A DNA stretch of 64,000 nt from positions 20,536,708-20,600,707 of the forward strand of contig OY829329.1 in NCBI GenBank assembly GCA_963691655.1, given 5' to 3'. Positions 12,670 to 25,500 of the stretch are shown one piece after another. A model generated the notes under the pieces. The model was not told where the DNA came from. It saw nothing but the letters and a program-made list of their open reading frames with translations, and ran no database searches. Origin of the DNA: Toxonevra muliebris. Lineage: Eukaryota > Arthropoda > Insecta > Diptera > Pallopteridae. Both the position numbers and the translations under genes were made by a program. Numbering within the stretch: position 1 is the stretch's first letter; each line of letters begins with the position of its first letter.

Positions 12670-13580
12670 GCAATGAATCTTCGGACGCGCTTACCCGGAA
12701 AGGATCTTACTTCCAATTTGTAATACCGAGACTATTCTATGACATACTTTTAGGTACTATCAAAACTCATCTCTACGACTGGTCCAAAGCTAAAGCATCG
12801 AGTTATTCAAGATAATAGACATCGAATAGACTTCCTTTCGACTAGATTGAAAAATACAGGGCATGCCCGCTGATGTAACTTAGTTTCTCGAGTTTTCTTA
12901 CCGAACATTGCAGGATCAGGATCCTGAACTAACGATTGGGTACATTAAGCACTTGCTTGGGGCAATTTGACATTTCGGAGGACCCAGATAAGGAGTACAG
13001 TCTGGGTATTAGATTAAAACTTTTTAATTCGGAAGTAGACGTTAAAAATAGAAAGGTAATTTCTCAGTTTTCTCCGTTGTCATATATTTTGCGACTAACA
13101 AAAAATTGCGAAAAAAAAACTTTTATCCAATACCCAGAATCGTCTACAGGGAGCGAAGATATTTGAACTTCATCTTAAGCGGTAAATCCACTGACGCGCA
13201 AGAATGCACGTGGATGGCAAAATACGCGCAATCATCCGTGCGTAATTTCCAAAAATTTCGAATTCCGCTGGCAAGTATGCGCTTTCTTGCACGACAGTGG
13301 ATGGACCCCATTACACCAATGATTATTTATAGCTCGACCTCTTCGAGAACTACTCCGTCGGAAGCAGACAAAGTACATATACTTAGGACCGGCTATGCAC
13401 GAGTAAGGGGCATTGTCCTAAAATTCGTTTTGAAGTTTCAGGGTTCTCGCCACCAAGTCTACATGCTTCATTGGGTTGTTTTCTCAGTTTTGTGAGGTGT
13501 AAGTTCAGCCTACAGTACCTGTTATGATTCTTTAATTTTCCTTAGTTAGATTTTCCTAAACCGTTTTATTTGTTCTTCTT
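12670..13580. other. Intergenic, nothing recognised
   Basis: Two overlapping plus-strand frames (12936-13166 and 13106-13495) have no recognisable domain and are probably spurious or remnants of an unidentified repeat. Confidence 0.4.
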
Positions 13581-13589
13581 TTGCTTTTA

Positions 13590-13850
13590 GCAGCAAATCT
13601 GCAGAAAGGTTCCAGTCCAACAAAGGGAATTTCACTCATCCTTCCTTGCTAGCTCATCTTCCTTTTTATTGCCAACTATTCGTACATGGCCTGATATCCA
13701 AAATATCCATACCTTGTTGTGCAAGCCAATCGTATTAAATTTCTCAAGGCATTCCCAGGCCAGTTTAGGATTTACCTGATGCAACTTCAGTGCCTTGATA
13801 GCTTGACTGTCTGCTAAAATTGCAATGTTCTAATTCCGGTATTTTTGCCT
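13590..13850 (-). pseudogene. Non-LTR retrotransposon RNase H fragment
   Basis: Minus-strand reading gives ADSQAIKALKLHQVNPKLA, then WECLEKFNTIGLHNKVWIFW, then GHVRIVGNKKEDELA. This matches the second half of RNase H domains of I/LOA-type elements (SDSQAAIKAL ... WVPGHxGIxGNExADELA). Surrounding sequence is decayed. Confidence 0.75.
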
Positions 13851-13859
13851 GAGGTTAAA

Positions 13860-15120
13860 ATAAGCGTCTATTTTGATTTAAAAAACATTCCAAAGAGGAC
13901 TCCGGAGCAAAGGTTAGAAGAATTAAGGAAAACTTAAATTTTTCCTTGTACTGGAGCCCCATTTATGGACCAACCGATTGTGTTGAAATTTTGCAGTCCA
14001 GTTGTTTTTGGGTTAGAAAGCTTATTTATGGCTTCTATTTTGATCTGAAGTATATTCCAAATGTAACCGTACGTTTCAAAAAATAAAAATTATGCCACAC
14101 ATTGTATTAATTTTATAGCTTTTTCTCAAAAAACGCTCTCATAATGGGGGTTACAAAAATCTCCTGTATTTCGATTCAGTCTACTGTGCACTCCAGCAAT
14201 TCTTTCCCTTACTCAACTACACTATATTCGTCTTTATTGTAGGAGAAAATTAAAAGTAAAATTTACAAATTTACTCAAAGCTAGAACTTTTTAAAATTCT
14301 TCTTTTTTATATTTTCTAACAAAAAGTAGTGAAATACAATATTATACACATCTACTATGTGTATATTATATTTCAACACACGTCACAAGAGAACGTGATA
14401 AAGAGTCAAGCAGCAACTGTAAATAGCTGACGCTATATTCTAACAACAATAAATTCATTTCATCATAATCAACATTGACAGCAGCATTTCATATTTATGT
14501 CAATTTGACAAAAGTTGTCGTCTGTGGATATGCATGCGTAGAGATTTACTTATTTACGTCTAGCAAATATTTAAATATTCGCAAAGCAAAAAAATATATA
14601 TATATATATTTACTTATAACACGCCAAAAAACATAAAGAAAACTGAGACACATATGCTTTGGTAGTCTTTCTCAAAGAGTTGTTTGTAGCAGACTTTTAG
14701 GCGTTTTAAAATTCAAAGCATTTGGCTTGTCATATCAATTTATTCATCATGATTTCGACAATAAAATAAAAGTTTTCTCACGTAAGCATATTTTGTTTGA
14801 ATTTAGTACTTACATTAATTTAAAATCGCTATAAAAATAATACAATAATAAAACTTCGCAAATTTTCATTTTTTTTTACCTACACCTAAAAGCATGCTTC
14901 CGAAAATGATTACAGCGTATACAAATTCAGTAGGTAGCAACAGCAATTTACACCATCAAAGCGGAAACGTGTAAGTAAATAAAAATTCATGAGTTTTTAC
15001 GTTTACTTCATAATGAAACGAAGTGCTTGCATTTTACTATTTCAGTATGCATAAGAACAAAATTGAAATTAGCTGTAAATACATTAGGAGAAAGAAACAA
15101 ATGCTAAGTTTCAAAATCTT
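13860..15120. other. Intergenic, no gene seen
   Basis: AT-rich DNA with a TA run near 14590-14610. Nothing supported. Confidence 0.5.
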
Positions 15121-15359
15121 ACTTACTTAGTTGGAACTAAAACTGATAATTGGTTTCGACCGGCTCAATAAAACTTTGCCAATGGCCCACATTACTTTGG
15201 CAACAATTGTCACGGAGATATGTACATGTATTCTGCTCTCTTTAGCCTCTTGGCATTTCACACAGAAACGATAAGGGTTGCAAGTTGGGATTTCCCATGC
15301 CGTTAGCCATATGCAAATTTGTCGCCAGTGATTAAAAATCAATCTCGCAATGTCTATTT

Positions 15360-16300
15360 CTTGTTGTTTATTCTGGATCCCAGATATACGACGACCTCGA
15401 ATGCGTAATTGTCAACAGTAACACTTTGTCCAAGACATCGTCACTTGACTTTCGGCAAGTCTCGCTTTCCAGGTGGTGGTGTCTGTCAATGTCATTTTGC
15501 AGTCTAATGAGCTTCGCAGGGATACTAAATTCATACATTGTTTCATACAAGAGATGCCTAATCGTGTTGTAGAATGGGATTTTATGATCGAAAAATAGAA
15601 AGTGGGTTTAATCTGTTTTTTCGGATCGTTTTCACAGTATCTGGCAAATGGTTGGCCTTCCAGTCCTGAAGCCACACTGATAAGACCCAATCAGTTTGTG
15701 GACGATGGGCTTCAGTCTTTCACACAATACGCCCGAAGCGATGAAACCGTGTATGCGATATTAAGAAGACTTATCCCATGATAGTTAACGCATATCGTGC
15801 GATCACCTGTCTTGTGGATTGAGTAGAGTACGCTGAGGTTGCATTACTGCACATGCTTCCATCCGACCATATTCTACATTAAAGCTTTTTGACATTCTTC
15901 TGGCATCATTTTTCATTCAAAGCCAATTAATTTTAATAATACATAAAAGCTCGAAAATGCGTTTTACTTTATGAGCTCTTGGCCTCCGATCTAAAACAAC
16001 TCAGTAGACAGGCCATCTACACCCGCTGCCTTATTATTCTTCAGCCAAGTGATGACTATTAAGACCTAGTCATAGTCGGTTGCCGGTACACCAACGTCGT
16101 CAGAGATTGGAACCGCTGTCCAGTGATGAAACTATTCGTCATCACCATTCAGCAACTGTATGAAATATCCCCTCCATAATCTCATCATACCTCGGGTATC
16201 TTTCACCAGATTTACGTTTTCGTCCATTACAGATTTTCGACATCCAGATTTCTCAGTGTAAGTATCCGTACGCGTTTCGCTGCACTACGCAACCATGAGC
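15360..16300 (-). pseudogene. RTE-like non-LTR reverse transcriptase fossil
   Basis: From high to low coordinates on the minus strand: a GRKRKSGERYPRYDEI segment, NDARRMSKSFNVEYGRME, LYSIHKTGDRTICVNYHGIS (RT motif 1 region, LHKKGDxxxCxNYRGISLL), LNIAYTVSS, then ASLV-type and PAKLIRL segments (about 15510) and a MTLTDTTT stretch. The order equals the RT of insect RTE/BovB-like elements. Many stops and frameshifts are present. A 60-bp piece of the same family recurs at 54590-54650. Confidence 0.75.
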
Positions 16301-16929
16301 CCTGAAAAAGATTCAGTGGTGGGTATTAAGCCGCCCTAATGTAATGCAAAAGGTAATAAGATCTATAATGTACACATTTTAAATTAAACAATTGCATATT
16401 CATATAAAGTTCATTTATTTTTTTATTACATAAAAATGTGTAAATTAAATGAAATAAAAAAAAAACTTAAATACTTAACATACAGTTATGGATATAGAAA
16501 TAATACAAATTCAATGTAAAGCAAAAAGTTAATCTTAAGTCATAGCGAAGTTAAATATTAAAAAATTAAAATATTTGTTATTGTTGTTGTTATAATATAA
16601 TATTTAACTCATTAACTGAATTTATTTATTTCTAATATTGAAAAAAAAAAATTTATATTAGTTCATGCTTTTGATAAAAGAAACGAAGCTAACGATTTGA
16701 TAATTAAAAAATAACAACATCTGTAAGCTTTTGACCGTTTTTTTACATATTTTCTTCGACCTTCTTAATATGTCTCAAATATATCTGTGGTAGAATCATT
16801 AGCATTGTTCACTGTCACTGAAAATGCAATGCTCGTGAAAGTTTTTTTTCATTATACTAATATTACACTTCTTTCAACAGTATTTCGAAAATTTCAAATT
16901 GATATTAGATTATTCCAAACATACTTCAG

Positions 16930-18335
16930 AATATTTTATTAGAAAATTTTAAATGCACTTCAGAAAATTTCAAATGTACTTCAGAACAGAAAATTTCAAA
17001 TGTACTTCAGAAAACTCCAAATGTACTTCGGAAAATTCTAAATGTACTTCAAAAAATTCCATTGTACTTCAGAATATTTCAAATGTACTTCAAAATATTC
17101 CAAATGTACTTCAGAAACTCCCACTGTACTTCAGATAATTCCAAATGTACTTCAAAAAACTCCAAATGTACTTCAAAAAATTCCAAATGTACTTCAAAAT
17201 ATTCCAAATGTACTTAAAAAATTCCAAATGTACTTCAGAAAATTTTAAATGTACTTCAGAACAGAAAATTTCAAATGTACTTCAGAAAACTCCAAATGTA
17301 CTTCGGAAAATTTTAAATGTACTTCAAAAAATTCCATTGTACTTCAGAATATTTCAAATGTACTTCAAAATATTCCAAATGTACTGTAGAAAATTCCATT
17401 GTACTTCAGAAAATTCCACAAATACTTCAAAAAATTTCAAATGTACATCAAAAAATTCCAAATGTACTTCCAAAATTCCAAATGTACATCTGAAATTCCA
17501 TGTGTACTTCAAAAAATTCTAAATGTACTTCAAAAAATTCTAAATGTACTTCAAAAAATTCCAAATGCAATTCAGAAAATTCCAAGTGTACTTCAAAAAT
17601 TCCGAATGTACTTAAAAAAATTCCAAATGTACTACAGAAAATTTTTAATGTACTTCGAAAAATTCCAAATGTACTACAGAAAATTTTTAATGTACTTCGG
17701 AAAATTCCAAATGTACTTCAAAAATTCCAAATGTGCTTAAGAAAATTCCAAGTGTACTTCAAAAATTCCGAATGTACTTAAAAACATTCCAAGTATACTT
17801 CAAAAAAATTCCAAATGTACTTTACTTCAGAAAATTTTTAATGTACTTCGAAAATTTTCAAATGTACTTCGAAAAATTCCAAATTTCCTTCAAAAATTCC
17901 AAATGTACTTCAAAAAATTCCAAATGTACTTCAAAAAATTTCAAATGTACTACAGAAAATTTTTAATGTTCTTCGAAAAATTCCAAATGAGCTTCAGAAA
18001 ATTCCAAGTGTACTTCAAAAATTCTGAATGTACTTAAAAACATTCCAAGTATACTTCAAAAAAATTCCAAATGTACTTTACTTCAGAAAATTTTTAATGT
18101 ACTTCGAAAAATTCCAAATGTACTTCGAAAAATTCCAAATGTACTTCAAAAAATTCCAAGTGTACTTCTGAAGAAGTACATTTGTACTTCAGAAAATTCC
18201 ATTGTACTTCAGAAAATTTCAATGTACTTCAGAAAATTTCAAAAGTACTTTAGAAAATTCCAAATGTACTTCAGAAAATTCCAAATGTAATTCAGAAAAT
18301 TTCAAATGTACTTCAGAAAACCTCAATCAATTTCT
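16930..18335. repeat. 21-bp minisatellite, about 1.4 kb
   Basis: Tandem array of a roughly 21-bp unit (TTCCAAATGTACTTCAGAAAA and variants), some 60-65 copies. Because the unit is a multiple of three, all three plus frames stay open and give fake proteins such as KNSKCTS or NVLQKIP repeats. Larger duplications are visible: TCAGAACAGAAAATTTC at 16981 and 17256, and TTTACTTCAGAAAATTTTTA near 17821 and 18077. Confidence 0.95.
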
Positions 18336-18339
18336 AAAA

Positions 18340-19520
18340 TGCATTTCAAAATTTTTTAAATATATTTATAATTTTCAAAAGTACAAATAAAATATTTTAT
18401 TAAAATTCACTGAGAATAGTCTGAAATCGAATTAAAATGTTTTAATTACATTTCATTATTTTAAAGTTCAAATGAGAAATGAAATTCTAAAATTAATTTA
18501 AATTATTCTGCAACCAATAAGAAATTTTCTGAAATATATTTGTAAAAGGTTTAGTTATTTTATCTTAAAACTGAAGGTATAGAATACCAAGAAAAATTTC
18601 TGACTTTTTGACATACGGCAAGAAAAATAATTCATATCTTTATTAATTTCACATAATTATTTTAAATTTGTATATCATGACGCTATAACACTTCTTCAAA
18701 ATTTGACCTAATCAAAATTTTATAGTGACTTAATACTTGAAGCATTGTAGTTTTCTAAAATTATCACAATATGAATACTAAAAAGAAACTGCTGGGGCCG
18801 CAACAAGATTTTTCGAACTAATAATATCGAATGCAGTGCAAATTAATCTAAATGAAATCGAATTAAATAAAATGGGAAATTGTTATGCAAGCAAATATTA
18901 GAATCAGTACAACTTAAGGTAAATTTAGAACTAAATGGCAATACATGGAATATGTGATACAAAAAGTATAGAGGAAACTTATTGACTCATATCGAAATAA
19001 AGAGAAATAATTTTAATATGATTAATAATACCAGCCAACAGGAAATTTTCATCAGAAAGAGCATATAATTTTATATTTTTATACCTATTTTTGTTTTTTT
19101 GTTTTTTTGTTTTTTTGTTTTTTTTTTTGTTTTTTGTTTTGTTTTTTTGTTTTAGTATATATAATTCTTTATAACTTAAGGACGTTACATAGATGTAAAC
19201 GATTAAAATTCGATGAAAAAAATCTATTGCCTATATCTTTAAAACCTTGTAAAATTATATATAAATTATTTAAATGCTTTCTGACGAAAGTTTCCTATAA
19301 ACTCTGTGTATTTTATTAATAAACAAATAGAAAATCATTTTAATTTTTTATATTTAACTTAAAGAACTTTTAAATTTTAATGAAAATTTTTTGGTACTTA
19401 CACAAATTTAAATATCATTTCTATATCCATGAATAATAAATAAATTATGTACAGAATTAAAAAAATAACATTTAACGCTCTCATTAGTTACCCTTAAATC
19501 TTAACCTAAATAAAAAAAAA
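18340..19520. other. XNP 3' flank, no gene seen
   Basis: Very AT-rich, with a T6G-type run (about 19088-19155). Confidence 0.5.
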
Positions 19521-19527
19521 AAGAGAA

Positions 19528-19533
19528 TTTATT
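19528..19533 (-). terminator. Candidate XNP poly(A) signal
   Basis: TTTATT on the plus strand is AATAAA on the minus strand, about 60 nt after the XNP stop codon. The surroundings are AT-rich, so chance occurrence is possible. Confidence 0.4.
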
Positions 19534-19593
19534 TATGTCTTATTAAAATTTAGTTTTTTTTAAATACATTTTGAATATTTTGCAACACTAACC

Positions 19594-22500
19594 TTACTCT
19601 AGTCTAGGCCGCTTAGTTTCATTGAAACTAATATCTTTGGAATCATTCGCGTTCCTTTTCCCCTTTAATGGTACTTTGGTTACCGTGGTTCCGCCACCAC
19701 TGAAAAATATAGAAATTTAAAATTTTTTTTTTGTGGATTTTTTAGATTTTTTAATATGCATAAGATACAAAAAAATTAAAATCTACAATATATAAAACAT
19801 AAATAAAATAAAATAAAAATAAATGAACAAAATTTAAATAAGAAAATTTAAAACGAAATAAGAAAAATTGAATAAATCAAAATTTTAAATTTCAGATAAC
19901 CGATCAGTCAAATTTCTAACTGATAGACAAAAATTAAAAACTAAATCAAAAACAAGATTAAATAAAAAGAGATAGAATAAAATGAAAACATAAGCAAAAT
20001 TTAAATATTTGATTTTTAATTTTTTTAAAATAAATAAATAAATTATTAAAATAAATATTTAAGAAAAAATTAAAAACCAAAAAAAAAATTTAATTTGTTA
20101 TAAAAAATAGAAATCTTAATAATCAATTAGAAATTAATAAAAATGACATTCATAACAAAATTTAAAAACAACAAATAACTGAAGATAATAAAAAATTTGA
20201 ATAAATAAAACAAAAAAATTAAAAAAAAAAAAAACAATACAAACAAATTAATAAAAAATAGTAAAAAAAATCAATAAAAAAATTATTTAAAAAACATTAA
20301 TAAAAAAAAAAATATATATAAAAAAATATATATAAAAAAATATATATAAAAAAATATATATAAAAATATATATAAAAAAAATATATTATAAAAAAATATA
20401 TAAAAAATTAATAAAAATATAGTAAAAAAATTATTAAAAAAAAAAAAAAAAAATAAAACAAAATTAAAACAAAAAACTAGACAAATAACTGAAGATAATA
20501 AAAAATTTGAATAAATAAAACAATTTCATAAAAAAAAATATAAAAAAATTTAAATAAAACAAAAAAATAGACATTTAATTGAAGATAATAAAAAAATGGA
20601 ATAAATAAAACAAAAATAAAAGAAAAAAATATATTAAAAATTAATAAAAAACAATTATTAAAAAAAAATTTATAAAAAAATATTAAGAAAAAATTAATAA
20701 AAAAAATAAAAAAATATAAAAAAAATGAAGAAATATTTTAAGTAAAACAAAAAAATAGACAAATAACTGAAATGATCAAAAAACTTTGAAGAAATAAAAC
20801 AAAAAAAAATAAAAATAGAAAATTAAAAAAAAAAAATAAATTAAAAAATGATCATAAAAAAATGTATCTCGCAGCACACTCAACAATAAAAAAGCTATAA
20901 AAATGTTTACCTTTTCGTTGGTGCTCCAATTGCCACTTTCTTCTGATTAATGTTAGTCTCTATAATGTAAACTCCCGTGCCTGCCGGATTCTGCTTGTTG
21001 TTTACAGGCCTAATATTTAATGAATTCTTTGTCGTAGCCGCCACTGCAGGAGACGCTGATACCAATGTGGGAGTTGATACTCTTACAGCAGTCGCCGACG
21101 CTGCCTTCGCTGCCGTCACTGAGGCAATAGCACTCACTAGCTTCGGCACTTGCGATACTGTTGGTGAATTTGTTCGACGTTGGGCGACGGCATTGACGTT
21201 GCTGGGTGATGCACGATTTGGATGATCTTTTGTTAAAGCTTTTTGTATAGTTCGAAAGTTGGCAGACGGTTTAACTGTTGATCTACTACCACTTGCCTGT
21301 TGCGCTGATGTAGCATAGAAGGTATTCACAGAGGTGGCAGCGGGTGAAGAAGTGCGTGCTGAACCAGCACCACCATTCTTATTGCTTTGCATCAATTGAG
21401 CAGCAGCAATTTGTGGTAGTTTTTTTACAGTTTTTTTAATTGCCGTAGGAAAAGGTGTAGCTGAACTTGTTGCTGCTGATGATTGCATTAAACTTTTTTG
21501 ATTTGCTGCTTGAATATGTTTGGCATTACCGGACGCCAATGAGGATGACGACGACGACTTGGCAACAACAGCGGCAGCTAGCGCTGATTTTAAATTTGCG
21601 CTCGCTGTATTATAGCCTGCAGATGATGACGATGTTGATGTAGAGGGCATTGATATTTGTTTCATTGCTTGCTGATTTTGTGTTGGTTTTTTATTATTGC
21701 TTGATATAACTTTAGCTCCTGCTGCTGCTACTGCTTGTGTAACATTTTTATTGATTTTATTATTAGAACTAGTGGTGCTGCTGTTGCCGCTACTACTATT
21801 AATGTTGTTTATATTGCTTTTCTTATTCGATAAATTCATGTTTTGCATTATTTGTTGCTTTGTGGTGATGGTGGCTGCAGCAGCACTTGCCGCGGCTGAC
21901 TGCTTTGCCGTTTGGCGTACCGCTGTTAACGAAATGCTCGGTGAGAGTTCATTGAATTTTGATATGCTTTGAGGCGGGCCGGGTGGGTTTGTGGTGGGTA
22001 TAATTTGCATTTCCTTATTGGCTTTCAAGAGTTCCGCTGATGCGGCTGCCGCCGCCGATGATGAACCATTCGGATAAAGAATACCCATATTGAGCGGTGG
22101 TGCTGCGGTGGGGGGATTAGTAGCCGATGAATTACTTTTCGCTGTTGCACTGGTAGAAAACATATTTGCACCACCGCGTAACGCTCCATAAAGAGATGTT
22201 GCTGTTGGTTTTTGTGTTGTTGTTGTTGGTGTTGTCTTTGATGCGTTGGTGGTATTGGAAACTGCAGCTGATTTTGCATTGCTCGATTGTTGTAGGGCTG
22301 CAGACTTTGTAGCGCCTGTTTGCTGCATGCTTGACTTTGAAGCAGCACCACCAGAACCGCCACCACTTTGTTGCATAGATGTATTTGACTTTGATGAAAC
22401 TGAATGCTGTTGTTGTTGTTGTAATGAACTATTCGATTTTGAGTTCATCGATTGCTGTGCAGGTGAATTGGTTTTTGGACGTAGTTGTTGCAATTGCTGG

Positions 22501-25500
22501 GTGGTAGTAGTTGGTGATGGTTTCGCTGTTGTCATTTGTTGCGTGGGAGTATTATTACGTTTCTGCGTTGCTGCCGTTACTCTGGGCTGCTCATTAGTTG
22601 CTGCTGCAATATTTGGGCTACTGCTGCTGCGATTGCTCACTGCACCTCCACTACTACTGGTGCTGGGATTTGTTTGATGCTCAAGTAATTTCCGATACAA
22701 CCGCTCCGCTGCCAGCTCGCTTTCTGCTGCTTGCTGCCTCTTTGCCTGTGAATCTGTTGGACTCTGTGGCACTGCTGGGGGAGGTGGGGGCAATTGCTGT
22801 TTAGATGCATTTCCAAAATTCGATGCCGAGTATGACGATGATGGCGCATCGCGTGATTGCACACTATTGCTGGTGCTCGCGTGCGGCGGTGTTGATGGTA
22901 AATGATGATAGCCCGACGAAATGTATTGATTCATATGCGCCGTGTTGTTATTTGGCATTTTTGATTTGTTTGCAGCAGCAGCGGCGGCGGCAGCAGCAGC
23001 CGCAGCAGAATTCGTGCTTTTAAAATCATTGCGTGCATAATTACTAAAATTTGGAAAAGCATTCTCCAATGTTTGTTGATATTGCCCAAATGAAGATAGC
23101 AACGAGGATGCAGCTGCAGTATTTGTATTCATATTCGCCGCACTGGACGTTGGTGGAGCTGGTAATCCAAACAAAGCTGATGCTGCACTATGTTGATGCT
23201 GTTGGTATTGATGATGTGGTGACATTGATGGATGGTGTGGTGACATTGACGGATGTGGTGACATGGAAGCTGCTGAGCTACTGCTGTGTGGTAGCGTGGA
23301 TTTTGAGCTAACACCCATACCAGCCATTCCACCACCACCCATTCCGCCACCCATTCCACCACCTCCACCCATTCCGCCACTCCCACCCAATCCATACATA
23401 CTCAAATCACCCAATGCACTTAATGGATTTGCATTCAAACCGCTCGCATGCAAGCTACTTAACAATGAAGCAGTACTCGGTGAATTCGGCGGCTTTGATG
23501 CATTCTGTGTGTACGCTGCTGCTGCTGCCGCAGCAGCTGCACTATTATATGCGGCGGTATTACCAGCAGCCGCCATACTAGCTAAAGATGAATTTATATC
23601 TGCATATGGACTTCCACCCATGCTTGACGTTTGCGCCATTCTCTTGAACATCATTTCCAAATATTGTTGATTGTGTGTTGAATAATTATACTGGGACAAG
23701 AATGATTGCATATATGGCGATAGTGCTGCTGTTTGTTGTCCAAGGGCGCCATAGTTGAGGAATGACTGCATTTGCTGTATTGAATAGAATCAAAAAAAAG
23801 AAAAAAAAAAAAGGGAATATTAGTAAAGCTATTTTAAATTTAAATTTTTATTTTAAATTATTAAACGTGTAAACTTACATCAAATCCTGGTAAAGTACTC
23901 AAATAATTTTGCATTTTAGATGATGCACCAAAATTGTTTTGCAAACTTAAAGGAAAAGAAAGCAAAAGAAAATTAATTCAATTACAAAATATTAAAGTAA
24001 TATAAACTAGAATTACTTAAACCATTTTGAAAATTCATCAAAAATATATATTCGGCACTGTAACTCCCTACTTTCGATTTGGAATTGGTTTCTACATATA
24101 TAACCGGCTCACGCTCAGTTGTCCATACTACGAAGATTGCAAGTCTATATTTTTTTATAGCTTATTGCACAAATTTGATTAATTTTAATATTTTTTTTTT
24201 ATTTGGAGAGTATTGTGGCTAAAAAAGTTTTGCTATGCGGGCGGACCTTTGGGTCCTCCATCTTCTATTTGAGGTAGAGAAAAGTTGTGTATCTAAAGCT
24301 GCGTAATCAAAACCAAGCGATGGCGATATGCTGCAAGACTCTAACTCAAGGCATGCAGCTTGCCTTGCCTCTCACGAGGCTTTCAGATGTCATGTATTCA
24401 GCTTGAAAGATGCTACAATTGTCGGGAAATTTGAAAGATTCTTTGGTATTTGGGCACAATTCTGATTTGGAGGCGTCAGTATAGACGGTCGTTTGTTGGC
24501 TGGCCACCAGATCTTTGAAGCCAGGTTTTCTCTTCACGGAATTTTAATAATAAATCTTCGGTCAAGATGTAAGGAAGGCTGTTGATAATCGTTAGAAGTA
24601 TGTTGGACGTTTTTAATATTACAGTGCCCAAACGAACTAACCTTGAGACTATCGCATTCTTTTGACTGAAGACCGGTTTCAAAAACCACAACTTTCACAA
24701 AAAGATCTATAGATAATAGGTTTAGTATAATATAGAGAGACTAGGTGGAAGTAGATTTGAATATTCGTTTGCACGAGTAGTACGTAATATTGGCATTTTT
24801 ACACGCTCGCAAGTATTAGGTTTCCAATTTGTACCTAGAAATTTATCCTGTTTCCATAAGTTCAGTGTAACCGGATTTGCTTAAAACTTAGAGTTTTATA
24901 TTTTCTGGAAAATAGGGCAATCTCAGTTTCTGAGTTTCACAAAGATTCACTTTTAAAGGCCAAATGGATGTGTAAAGAGTAGACTACTTTCGAATAACTC
25001 ACTCAAGGTGTCCAGAAATTTGCCAGTTACAGTACTACATCACTTACATATGCGATTGCTTTGATATCTTTCTGTTGCAATGAGACTAACAGAGAGTTTT
25101 GTGATAAAATCCATAACAGAGAACAGTGGAGAACATAAAAGAACAGCACTCACCCTTGAGGTGTGCCTTTAATCACATATTTTGAAGAACGAGTTTGGCT
25201 CCACTCTGCCATAATAGAGCGATTAAAGACCATGATTTTTATGCAACAAATATTCCTGTCTCCTGAAGAGTGACCATTAAAGTGGACATGTTTATATTAT
25301 TGAAAGTCTTTTCAATATCCTGAAAAGCGCATAGAGCGAATTTTTTTTTAAAGGACGCACTACCCAACAAGTGACCTTTCTGAAATTCAGCTGCAGATTA
25401 TAAATCATCAGCTGTTAACGACATCTATATATTTAAAAAAGTTATGACATTTTGTTTTATAAAATCTAACGCATCAGAAACATCAATAACATTATAGAGG

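Noticed and set aside
16953..18390. Six or more overlapping plus-strand open frames with KNSKCTS, KFQMYF or NVLQKIP repeats
   Set aside because: They are the three frames of one 21-bp tandem repeat, with no start context or splice signals.
20977..23670. Plus-strand frames opposite XNP exon 17
   Set aside because: Antisense shadows of Ala/Ser/Gln codon runs.
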